From NCBI GenBank assembly GCA_947396885.1, contig OX377206.1, forward strand, positions 45,181,631 through 45,245,630: a stretch of DNA of 64,000 nucleotides, read 5' to 3'. The notes below the pieces were generated by a model. It saw nothing but the letters and a program-made list of their open reading frames with translations, made no database searches and was not told the origin of the DNA. Positions 40,557 through 52,479 of this stretch are shown one piece after another; the stretch's first letter is position 1, and every line of letters begins with the position of its first letter. The position numbers were made by a program, and so were the translations under genes. This stretch comes from Heligmosomoides polygyrus polygyrus (taxonomy: Eukaryota > Nematoda > Chromadorea > Rhabditida > Heligmosomidae).

Positions 40557-41870
40557 GGCTCGATTCTGTACGCATTCTTCACGGTGCACTCCAAAGACAA
40601 GCTGGACAGTCTCAGAACAATTCCTAATTAGGACAGCTAGAAATTTCCGTTAAACCTCCTCAAAAGGTCACCCTACATACTGCGGCGCCCTTTCGATTGA
40701 CAGGCTCGATTCTGTACGCATTCTTCACGGTGCACTCCAAAGACAAGCTGGACAGTCTCAGAACAAATCCTGATTAGGACAGCTGGAAATTTTCCTTAAA
40801 TCTCCTCAAACTGTCACCCTACAGGCTGCTGCGCCCTTTCGATTGATAGGCTCGATTCTGTACGCGTTGCTCACTGCGCACTCCAAAGACAAGCTAGACA
40901 GCCTTAGAACAATTCGTGATTAGGACACCTAGAAATTTCCGTTAAATCTCCTCAAACGGTCACCCTACAGGCTGCTGCGCCCTTTCGATTGATAGGCTGG
41001 ATTCTGTACGCATTGTGCACGGTACACTCCAAAGACAAGCTGGACAGTCTCAGAACAATTCCTGATAAGGACAGCTAGAAATTTTCCTTAAATCTCCTCA
41101 AATGGTCACCCTACAGGCTGCGGCGCCCTTTCGATTGATAGGCTCGATTCTGTACGCATTCTTCACGGTACACTCCAAAGACAAGCTGGACAGCCTTAGA
41201 ACAATTCGTGATTAGTACAGCTAGAAATTTTCATTAAGTCTCCTCAAACTGTCTCACTACAGGCTGCTGCGCCCATTCGTTTGATAAGCTCGATTCTGTA
41301 CGCGTTGCTCACTGCGCACTCCAAAGACAAGCTGGACAGTCTCAGAACAATTCCTGATAAGGACACCTAGAAATTTCCGTTAAATCTCATCAAACGGTCA
41401 CCCTACAGGCTGCGGCGCCCCTTCGATTGATAGGCTCGATTCTGTACGCATTCTTCACGGTGCACTCCAAAGACAAGCTGGACAGTCTCAGAACAATTCC
41501 TGATTAGGACACCTAGAAATTTCCGTTAAATCTCCTCAAACGGTCACCCTACAGGCTGCGGCGCCCTTTCGATTGATAGGCTCGATTCTGTACGCATTCT
41601 TCACGGTGCACTCCAAAGACAAGCTGGACAGCCTTAGAACAATTCGTGATTAGGACACCTAGAAATTTCCGTTAAATCTCCTCAAACGGTCACCCTACAG
41701 GCTGCGGCGCCCATTCGTTTGGTAGGCTCGATTCTGTACGCGTTGCTCACTGCGCACTCCAAAGACAAGCTAGACAGCCTTAGAACAATTCCTGATTAGG
41801 ACAGCTAGAAATTTCCGTTAAATCTCCTCAAATGGTCACCCTACAGGCTGCGGCGCCCTTTCGATTGATA

Positions 41871-42012
41871 GGCTCGATTCTGTACGCTTCACGGTGCACT
41901 CCAAAGACAAGCTGGACAGTCTCAGAACAATTGCCGATTAGGACAGCTAGAAATTTCCGTTAAACCTCCTCAAAAGGTCACCCTACATACTGCGGCGCCC
42001 TTTCGATTGACA
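41871..42012 (+). repeat. 142-bp monomer (copy 4)
   Basis: This has the same CGCTTCACGG junction, after 41887, exactly 1456 bases after copy 3. The next unit starts at 42013. Confidence 0.95.
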
Positions 42013-42583
42013 GGCTCGATTCTGTACGCATTCTTCACGGTGCACTCCAAAGACAAGCTGGACAGTCTCAGAACAATTCCTAATTAGGACAGCTAGAAAT
42101 TTCCGTTAAACCTCCTCAAAAGGTCACCCTACATACTGCGGCGCCCTTTCGATTGACAGGCTCGATTCTGTACGCATTCTTCACGGTGCACTCCAAAGAC
42201 AAGCTGGACAGTCTCAGAACAAATCCTGATTAGGACAGCTGGAAATTTTCCTTAAATCTCCTCAAACTGTCACCCTACAGGCTGCTGCGCCCTTTCGATT
42301 GATAGGCTCGATTCTGTACGCGTTGCTCACTGCGCACTCCAAAGACAAGCTAGACAGCCTTAGAACAATTCGTGATTAGGACACCTAGAAATTTCCGTTA
42401 AATCTCCTCAAACGGTCACCCTACAGGCTGCTGCGCCCTTTCGATTGATAGGCTGGATTCTGTACGCATTGTGCACGGTACACTCCAAAGACAAGCTGGA
42501 CAGTCTCAGAACAATTCCTGATAAGGACAGCTAGAAATTTTCCTTAAATCTCCTCAAATGGTCACCCTACAGGCTGCGGCGCC

Positions 42584-45500
42584 CTTTCGATTGATAGGCT
42601 CGATTCTGTACGCATTCTTCACGGTACACTCCAAAGACAAGCTGGACAGCCTTAGAACAATTCGTGATTAGTACAGCTAGAAATTTTCATTAAGTCTCCT
42701 CAAACTGTCTCACTACAGGCTGCTGTGCCCATTCGTTTGATAAGCTCGATTCTGTACGCGTTGCTCACTGCGCACTCCAAAGACAAGCTGGACAGTCTCA
42801 GAACAATTCCTGATAAGGACAGCTAGAGATTTCCGTTAAATCCCCTTAGAAGGTCACCCTACAGGCTGCGGCGCCCACTCGATTGATAGGCTCGATTCTG
42901 TACGCATTCTTCACGGTGCACTCCAAAGACAAGCTGAACAGTCTCAGAACAATTCCTGATTAGGACACCTAGAAATTTTCCTTAAATCTCCTCAAACTGT
43001 CACCCTACAGGCTGCTGCGCCCTTTCGATTGATAGGCTCGATTCTGTACGCGTTGCTCACTGCGCACTCCAAAGACAAGCTAGACAGCCTTAGAACAATT
43101 CCTGATAAGGACAGCTAGAAATTTTCCTTAAATCTCCTCAAACGGTTACCCTACAGGCTGCGGCGCCCTTTCGATTGATACGCTCGATTCTGTACGCATT
43201 CTTAACGGTGCACACCAAAGACAAGCTGGACAGTCTCAGAACAATTCCTGATTAGGACAGCTAGAAATTTTCATTAAGTCTCCTCAAACTGTCTCACTAC
43301 AGGCTGCTGCGCCCATTCGTTTGATAAGCTCGATTCTGTACGCGTTGCTCACTGCGCACTCCAAAGACAAGCTGGACAGTCTCAGAGCAATTCCTAATTA
43401 GGACAGCTAGAAATTTCCGTTAAATCTCCTCAAAAGGTCACCCTACAGGCTGCGGCGCCCTTTCGATTGATAGGCTCGATTCTGTACGCATTCTTCACGG
43501 TACACTCCAAAGACAAGCTGGGCAGCCTTAGAACAATTCGTGATTAGTACAGCTAGAAATTTTCATTAAGTCTCCTCAAACTGTCTCACTACAGGCTGCT
43601 GCGCCCTTTCGATTGATAGGCTCGATTCTGTACGCATTCTTCACGGTACACTCCAAAGACAAGCTGGACAGTCTCAGAACAATTCCTGATTAGGACAGCT
43701 AGAAATTTTCATTAAGTCTCCTCAAACTGTCTCACTACAGGCTGCTGCGCCCATTCGTTTGATAAGCTCGATTCTGTACGCGTTGCTCACTGCGCACTCC
43801 AAAGACAAGCTGGACAGTCTCAGAGCAATTCCTAATTAGGACAGCTAGAAATTTCCGTTAAATCTCCTCAAAAGGTCACCCTACATACTGCGGCGCCCAA
43901 TCGATTGATAGGCTCGATTCTGTACGCGTTGCTCACTGCGCACTCCAAAGACAAGCTAGACAGCCTTAGAACAATTCCTGATTAGGACAGCTAGAAATTT
44001 CCGTTAAATCTCCTCAAATGGTCACCCTACAGGCTGCGGCGCCCTTTCGATTGATAGGCTCGATTCTGTACGCATTCTTCACGGTACACTCCAAAGACAA
44101 GCTGGACAGCCTTAGAACAATTCGTGATTAGTACAGCTAGAAATTTTCATTAAGTCTCCTCAAACTGTCTCACTACAGGCTGCTGTGCCCATTCGTTTGA
44201 TAAGCTCGATTCTGTACGCGTTGCTCACTGCGCACTCCAAAGACAAGCTGGACAGTCTCAGAACAATTCCTGATAAGGACAGCTAGAGATTTCCGTTAAA
44301 TCCCCTTAGAAGGTCACCCTACAGGCTGCGGCGCCCACTCGATTGATAGGCTCGATTCTGTACGCATTCTTCACGGTGCACTCCAAAGACAAGCTGAACA
44401 GTCTCAGAACAATTCCTGATTAGGACACCTAGAAATTTTCCTTAAATCTCCTCAAACTGTCACCCTACAGGCTGCTGCGCCCTTTCGATTGATAGGCTCG
44501 ATTCTGTACGCGTTGCTCACTGCGCACTCCAAAGACAAGCTAGACAGCCTTAGAACAATTCCTGATAAGGACAGCTAGAAATTTTCCTTAAATCTCCTCA
44601 AACGGTTACCCTACAGGCTGCGGCGCCCTTTCGATTGATACGCTCGATTCTGTACGCATTCTTAACGGTGCACTCCAAAGACAAGCTGGACAGTCTCAGA
44701 ACAATTCCTGATTAGGACAGCTAGAAATTTTCATTAAGTCTCCTCAAACTGTCTCACTACAGGCTGCTGCGCCCATTCGTTTGATAAGCTCGATTCTGTA
44801 CGCGTTGCTCACTGCGCACTCCAAAGACAAGCTGGACAGTCTCAGAGCAATTCCTAATTAGGACAGCTAGAAATTTCCGTTAAATCTCCTCAAAAGGTCA
44901 CCCTACAGGCTGCGGCGCCCTTTCGATTGATAGGCTCGATTCTGTACGCATTCTTCACGGTACACTCCAAAGACAAGCTGGGCAGCCTTAGAACAATTCG
45001 TGATTAGTACAGCTAGAAATTTTCATTAAGTCTCCTCAAACTGTCTCACTACAGGCTGCTGCGCCCATTCGTTTGATAAGCTCGATTCTGTACGCGTTGC
45101 TCACTGCGCACTCCAAAGACAAGCTGGACAGTCTCAGAGCAATTCCTAATTAGGACAGCTAGAAATTTCCGTTAAATCTCCTCAAAAGGTCACCCTACAG
45201 GCTGCGGCGCCCTTTCGATTGATAGGCTCGATTCTGTACGCATTCTTCACGGTACACTCCAAAGACAAGCTGGGCAGCCTTAGAACAATTCGTGATTAGT
45301 ACAGCTAGAAATTTTCATTAAGTCTCCTCAAACTGTCTCACTACAGGCTGCTGCGCCCATTCGTTTGATAAGCTCGATTCTGTACGCATTCTTCACGGTG
45401 CACTCCAAAGACAAGCTGAACAGTCTCAGAACAATTCCTGATTAGGACACCTAGAAATTTTCCTTAAATCTCCTCAAACTGTCACCCTACAGGCTGCTGC

Positions 45501-48500
45501 GCCCTTTCGATTGATAGGCTCGATTCTGTACGCGTTGCTCACTGCGCACTCCAAAGACAAGCTAGACAGCCTTAGAACAATTCCTGATTAGGACAGCTAG
45601 AAATTTCCGTTAAATCTCCTCAAATGGTCACCCTACAGGCTGCGGCGCCCTTTCGATTGATAGGCTCGATTCTGTACGCATTCTTCACGGTACACTCCAA
45701 AGACAAGCTGGACAGCCTTAGAACAATTCGTGATTAGTACAGCTAGAAATTTTCATTAAGTCTCCTCAAACTGTCTCACTACAGGCTGCTGTGCCCATTC
45801 GTTTGATAAGCTCGATTCTGTACGCGTTGCTCACTGCGCACTCCAAAGACAAGCTGGACAGTCTCAGAACAATTCCTGATAAGGACAGCTAGAGATTTCC
45901 GTTAAATCCCCTTAGAAGGTCACCCTACAGGCTGCGGCGCCCACTCGATTGATAGGCTCGATTCTGTACGCATTCTTCACGGTGCACTCCAAAGACAAGC
46001 TGAACAGTCTCAGAACAATTCCTGATTAGGACACCTAGAAATTTTCCTTAAATCTCCTCAAACTGTCACCCTACAGGCTGCTGCGCCCTTTCGATTGATA
46101 GGCTCGATTCTGTACGCGTTGCTCACTGCGCACTCCAAAGACAAGCTAGACAGCCTTAGAACAATTCCTGATAAGGACAGCTAGAAATTTTCCTTAAATC
46201 TCCTCAAACGGTTACCCTACAGGCTGCGGCGCCCTTTCGATTGATACGCTCGATTCTGTACGCATTCTTAACGGTGCACTCCAAAGACAAGCTGGACAGT
46301 CTCAGAACAATTCCTGATTAGGACAGCTAGAAATTTTCATTAAGTCTCCTCAAACTGTCTCACTACAGGCTGCTGCGCCCATTCGTTTGATAAGCTCGAT
46401 TCTGTACGCGTTGCTCACTGCGCACTCCAAAGACAAGCTGGACAGTCTCAGAGCAATTCCTAATTAGGACAGCTAGAAATTTCCGTTAAATCTCCTCAAA
46501 AGGTCACCCTACAGGCTGCGGCGCCCTTTCGATTGATAGGCTCGATTCTGTACGCATTCTTCACGGTACACTCCAAAGACAAGCTGGGCAGCCTTAGAAC
46601 AATTCGTGATTAGTACAGCTAGAAATTTTCATTAAGTCTCCTCAAACTGTCTCACTACAGGCTGCTGCGCCCATTCGTTTGATAAGCTCGATTCTGTACG
46701 CGTTGCTCACTGCGCACTCCAAAGACAAGCTGGACAGTCTCAGAGCAATTCCTAATTAGGACAGCTAGAAATTTCCGTTAAATCTCCTCAAAAGGTCACC
46801 CTACATACTGCGGCGCCCAATCGATTGATAGGCTCGATTCTGTACGCGTTGCTCACTGCGCACTCCAAAGACAAGCTAGACAGCCTTAGAACAATTCCTG
46901 ATTAGGACAGCTAGAAATTTCCGTTAAATCTCCTCAAATGGTCACCCTACAGGCTGCGGCGCCCTTTCGATTGATAGGCTCGATTCTGCACGCATTCTTC
47001 ACGGTACACTCCAAAGACAAGCTGGACAGCCTTAGAACAATTCGTGATTAGTACAGCTAGAAATTTTCATTAAGTCTCCTCAAACTGTCTCACTACAGGC
47101 TGCTGTGCCCATTCGTTTGATAAGCTCGATTCTGTACGCGTTGCTCACTGCGCACTCCAAAGACAAGCTGGACAGTCTCAGAACAATTCCTGATAAGGAC
47201 AGCTAGAGATTTCCGTTAAATCCCCTTAGAAGGTCACCCTACAGGCTGCGGCGCCCACTCGATTGATAGGCTCGATTCTGTACGCATTCTTCACGGTGCA
47301 CTCCAAAGACAAGCTGAACAGTCTCAGAACAATTCCTGATTAGGACACCTAGAAATTTTCCTTAAATCTCCTCAAACTGTCACCCTACAGGCTGCTGCGC
47401 CCTTTCGATTGATAGGCTCGATTCTGTACGCGTTGCTCACTGCGCACTCCAAAGACAAGCTAGACAGCCTTAGAACAATTCCTGATAAGGACAGCTAGAA
47501 ATTTTCCTTAAATCTCCTCAAACGGTTACCCTACAGGCTGCGGCGCCCTTTCGATTGATACGCTCGATTCTGTACGCATTCTTAACGGTGCACTCCAAAG
47601 ACAAGCTGGACAGTCTCAGAACAATTCCTGATTAGGACAGCTAGAAATTTTCATTAAGTCTCCTCAAACTGTCTCACTACAGGCTGCTGCGCCCATTCGT
47701 TTGATAAGCTCGATTCTGTACGCGTTGCTCACTGCGCACTCCAAAGACAAGCTGGACAGTCTCAGAGCAATTCCTAATTAGGACAGCTAGAAATTTCCGT
47801 TAAATCTCCTCAAAAGGTCACCCTACAGGCTGCGGCGCCCTTTCGATTGATAGGCTCGATTCTGTACGCATTCTTCACGGTACACTCCAAAGACAAGCTG
47901 GGCAGCCTTAGAACAATTCGTGATTAGTACAGCTAGAAATTTTCATTAAGTCTCCTCAAACTGTCTCACTACAGGCTGCTGCGCCCATTCGTTTGATAAG
48001 CTCGATTCTGTACGCGTTGCTCACTGCGCACTCCAAAGACAAGCTGGACAGTCTCAGAGCAATTCCTAATTAGGACAGCTAGAAATTTCCGTTAAATCTC
48101 CTCAAAAGGTCACCCTACATACTGCGGCGCCCAATCGATTGATAGGCTCGATTCTGTACGCGTTGCTCACTGCGCACTCCAAAGACAAGCTAGACAGCCT
48201 TAGAACAATTCCTGATTAGGACAGCTAGAAATTTCCGTTAAATCTCCTCAAATGGTCACCCTACAGGCTGCGGCGCCCTTTCGATTGATAGGCTCGATTC
48301 TGTACGCATTCTTCACGGTACACTCCAAAGACAAGCTGGACAGCCTTAGAACAATTCGTGATTAGTACAGCTAGAAATTTTCATTAAGTCTCCTCAAACT
48401 GTCTCACTACAGGCTGCTGTGCCCATTCGTTTGATAAGCTCGATTCTGTACGCGTTGCTCACTGCGCACTCCAAAGACAAGCTGGACAGTCTCAGAACAA

Positions 48501-49420
48501 TTCCTGATAAGGACAGCTAGAGATTTCCGTTAAATCCCCTTAGAAGGTCACCCTACAGGCTGCGGCGCCCACTCGATTGATAGGCTCGATTCTGTACGCA
48601 TTCTTCACGGTGCACTCCAAAGACAAGCTGAACAGTCTCAGAACAATTCCTGATTAGGACACCTAGAAATTTTCCTTAAATCTCCTCAAACTGTCACCCT
48701 ACAGGCTGCTGCGCCCTTTCGATTGATAGGCTCGATTCTGTACGCGTTGCTCACTGCGCACTCCAAAGACAAGCTAGACAGCCTTAGAACAATTCCTGAT
48801 AAGGACAGCTAGAAATTTTCCTTAAATCTCCTCAAACGGTTACCCTACAGGCTGCGGCGCCCTTTCGATTGATACGCTCGATTCTGTACGCATTCTTCAC
48901 GGTGCACTCCAAAGACAAGCTGAACAGTCTCAGAACAATTCCTGATTAGGACACCCAGAAATTTTCATTAAGTCTCCTCAAACTGTCTCACTACAGGCTG
49001 CTGCGCCCATTCGTTTGATAAGCTCGATTCTGTACGCGTTGCTCACTGCGCACTCCAAAGACAAGCTGGACAGTCTCAGAGCAATTCCTAATTAGGACAG
49101 CTAGAAATTTCCGTTAAATCTCCTCAAAAGGTCACCCTACAGGCTGCGGCGCCCTTTCGATTGATACGCTCGATTCTGTACGCATTCTTAACGGTGCACT
49201 CCAAAGACAAGCTGGACAGTCTCAGAACAATTCCTGATTAGGACAGCTAGAAATTTTCATTAAGTCTCCTCAAACTGTCTCACTACAGGCTGCTGCGCCC
49301 TTTCGATTGATAAACTCGATTCTGTACGCGTTGCTCACTGCGCACTCCAAAGACAAGCTGGACAGTCTCAGAACAATTCCTGATAAGGACAGCTAGAGAT
49401 TTCCGTTAAATCCCCTTAGA
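42584..49420 (+). repeat. 9- to 11-monomer higher-order repeats led by types F and J
   Basis: Units start at type F followed by CTGCTGTGCCC: 42584 (10 monomers), 44044 (11), 45650 (9), 46964 (9) and 48278. The two 9-monomer steps are 1314 bp. Inside each, TAGTAC recurs after six monomers in a form with CTGGGCAGCC (43545, 45005, 46611, 47925). The 11-monomer unit carries one extra 2-monomer repeat (TAGTAC at 45005 and 45297). Another marker is CCCCTTAGAAGG at 42842, 44302, 45908, 47222, 48536 and 49412. Confidence 0.9.
42730..42875 (+). repeat. Type J monomer (exemplar)
   Basis: It follows type F and has CATTCGTTTGATAAGC, GATAAGGACAGCTAGAG and CCCCTTAGAAGG. It occurs eight times, at CCCCTTAG positions 42842, 44302, 45908, 47222, 48536, 49412, 51602 and 58902, and nowhere left of 42 kb. 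It therefore marks the right-hand part of the array. Confidence 0.9.
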
Positions 49421-52400
49421 AGGTCACCCTACAGGCTGCGGCGCCCACTCGATTGATAGGCTCGATTCTGTACGCATTCTTCACGGTGCACTCCAAAGAC
49501 AAGCTGAACAGTCTCAGAACAATTCCTGATTAGGACACCTAGAAATTTTCCTTAAATCTCCTCAAACTGTCACCCTACAGGCTGCTGCGCCCTTTCGATT
49601 GATAGGCTCGATTCTGTACGCGTTGCTCACTGCGCACTCCAAAGACAAGCTAGACAGCCTTAGAACAATTCCTGATAAGGACAGCTAGAAATTTTCCTTA
49701 AATCTCCTCAAACGGTTACCCTACAGGCTGCGGCGCCCTTTCGATTGATACGCTCGATTCTGTACGCATTCTTAACGGTGCACTCCAAAGACAAGCTGGA
49801 CAGTCTCAGAACAATTCCTGATTAGGACAGCTAGAAATTTTCATTAAGTCTCCTCAAACTGTCTCACTACAGGCTGCTGCGCCCATTCGTTTGATAAGCT
49901 CGATTCTGTACGCGTTGCTCACTGCGCACTCCAAAGACAAGCTGGACAGTCTCAGAGCAATTCCTAATTAGGACAGCTAGAAATTTCCGTTAAATCTCCT
50001 CAAAAGGTCACCCTACAGGCTGCGGCGCCCTTTCGATTGATAGGCTCGATTCTGTACGCATTCTTCACGGTACACTCCAAAGACAAGCTGGGCAGCCTTA
50101 GAACAATTCGTGATTAGTACAGCTAGAAATTTTCATTAAGTCTCCTCAAACTGTCTCACTACATGCTGCTGCGCCCATTCGTTTTATAAGCTCGATTCTG
50201 TACGCGTTGCTCACTGCGCACTCCAAAGACAAGCTGGACAGTCTCAGAGCAATTCCTAATTAGGACAGCTAGAAATTTCCGTTAAATCTCCTCAAAAGGT
50301 CACCCTACAGGCTGCGGCGCCCACTCGATTGATAGGCTCGATTCTGTACGCATTGTTCACGGTGCACTCCAAAGACCAGCTGGACAGCCTTAGAGCAATT
50401 CCTAATTAGGACAGCTAGAAGTTTTCCTTAAATCTCCTCAAACGTTCACCCTACAGGCTGCGGCGCCCTTTCGATTGATAGGCTCGATTCTGTACGCGTT
50501 GCTCACTGCGCACTCCAAAGACAAGCTAGACAGCCTTAGAACAATTCGTGATTAGGACACCTAGAAATTTCCGTTAAATCTCCTCAAACGGTCACTCTAC
50601 AGGCTGCGGCGCCCTTTCGATTGATAGGCTCGATTCTGTACGCATTCTTCACGGTGCACTACAAAGACAAGCTGGACAGTCTCAGAACAATTCCTGATTA
50701 GGACACCTAGAAATTTCCGTTAAATCTCCTCAAACGGTCACCCTACAGGCTGCGGCGCCCTTTCGATTGATAGGCTCGATTCTGTACGCGTTGCTCACTG
50801 CGCACTCCAAAGACAAGCTAGACAGCCTTAGAACAATTCGTGATTAGGACACCTAGAAATTTCCGTTAAATCTCCTCAAAAGGTCACCCTACAGGCTGCG
50901 GCGCCCTTTCGATTGATAGGCTCGATTCTGTACGCATTGTTCACGGTACACTCCAAAGACAAGCTGGGCAGCCTTAGAACAATTCGTGATTAGTACAGCT
51001 AGAAATTTTCATTAAGTCTCCTCAAACTGTCTCACTACAGGCTGCTGCGCCCATTCGTTTGATAAGCTCGATTCTGTACGCGTTGCTCACTGCGCACTCC
51101 AAAGACAAGCTGGACAGTCTCAGAGCAATTCCTAATTAGGACAGCTAGAAATTTCCGTTAAATCTCCTCAAAAGGTCACCCTACATACTGCGGCGCCCAA
51201 TCGATTGATAGGCTCGATTCTGTACGCGTTGCTCACTGCGCACTCCAAAGACAAGCTAGACAGCCTTAGAACAATTCCTGATTAGGACAGCTAGAAATTT
51301 CCGTTAAATCTCCTCAAATGGTCACCCTACAGGCTGCGGCGCCCTTTCGATTGATAGGCTCGATTCTGTACGCATTCTTCACGGTACACTCCAAAGACAA
51401 GCTGGACAGCCTTAGAACAATTCGTGATTAGTACAGCTAGAAATTTTCATTAAGTCTCCTCAAACTGTCTCACTACAGGCTGCTGTGCCCATTCGTTTGA
51501 TAAGCTCGATTCTGTACGCGTTGCTCACTGCGCACTCCAAAGACAAGCTGGACAGTCTCAGAACAATTCCTGATAAGGACAGCTAGAGATTTCCGTTAAA
51601 TCCCCTTAGAAGGTCACCCTACAGGCTGCGGCGCCCACTCGATTGATAGGCTCGATTCTGTACGCATTCTTCACGGTGCACTCCAAAGACAAGCTGAACA
51701 GTCTCAGAACAATTCCCGATTAGGACACCTAGAAATTTTCCTTAAATCTCCTCAAACTGTCACCCTACAGGCTGCTGCGCCCTTTCGATTGATAGGCTCG
51801 ATTCTGTACGCGTTGCTCACTGCGCACTCCAAAGACAAGCTAGACAGCCTTAGAACAATTCCTGATAAGGACAGCTAGAAATTTTCCTTAAATCTCCTCA
51901 AACGGTTACCCTACAGGCTGCGGCGCCCTTTCGATTGATACGCTCGATTCTGTACGCATTCTTAACGGTGCACTCCAAAGACAAGCTGGACAGTCTCAGA
52001 ACAATTCCTGATTAGGACAGCTAGAAATTTTCATTAAGTCTCCTCAAACTGTCTCACTACAGGCTGCTGCGCCCATTCGTTTGATAAGCTCGATTCTGTA
52101 CGCGTTGCTCACTGCGCACTCCAAAGACAAGCTGGACAGTCTCAGAGCAATTCCTAATTAGGACAGCTAGAAATTTCCGTTAAATCTCCTCAAAAGGTCA
52201 CCCTACAGGCTGCGGCGCCCTTTCGATTGATAGGCTCGATTCTGTACGCATTCTTCACGGTACACTCCAAAGACAAGCTGGGCAGCCTTAGAACAATTCG
52301 TGATTAGTACAGCTAGAAATTTTCATTAAGTCTCCTCAAACTGTCTCACTACAGGCTGCTGCGCCCATTCGTTTGATAAGCTCGATTCTGTACGCGTTGC

Positions 52401-52479
52401 TCACTGCGCACTCCAAAGACAAGCTGGACAGTCTCAGAGCAATTCCTAATTAGGACAGCTAGAAATTTCCGTTAAATCT
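49421..52479 (+). repeat. 15-monomer spaced repeat zone (F, J, K)
   Basis: TAGTAC at 47925, 50115 and 52305 and the type-K marker GACCAGC at 50374 and 52564 are 2190 bases (15 monomers) apart. The 50 kb copy has private changes, such as ACATGCTG and CGTTTTATAAGC near 50161-50190. A J-led 9-monomer-like unit sits at about 51.3-52.3 kb. Confidence 0.85.
50322..50467 (+). repeat. Type K monomer (exemplar)
   Basis: It is marked by ATTGTTCACGGTG, AAGACCAGCTGG, AGAGCAATTCC, GCTAGAAGTTTTCC and CAAACGTTCACC. GACCAGC is at 50374, 52564, 55338 and 58988. It is one of the few types that change the otherwise constant AAAGACAAGC block. Confidence 0.9.

Larger units (their letters stand above)
39672..42583 (+). 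repeat. Two-copy 10-monomer higher-order repeat, 1456 bp
   Basis: The units are 39672-41127 and 41128-42583, each led by type F (TAGTAC at 39757 and 41213, next at 42669). Each holds nine 146-bp and one 142-bp monomer. Shared rare forms are CGTTTGGTAGG (near 40263 and 41719), GAACAAATCC (near 40764 and 42220) and two successive type-G endings. No difference was seen between the copies. Confidence 0.92.
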
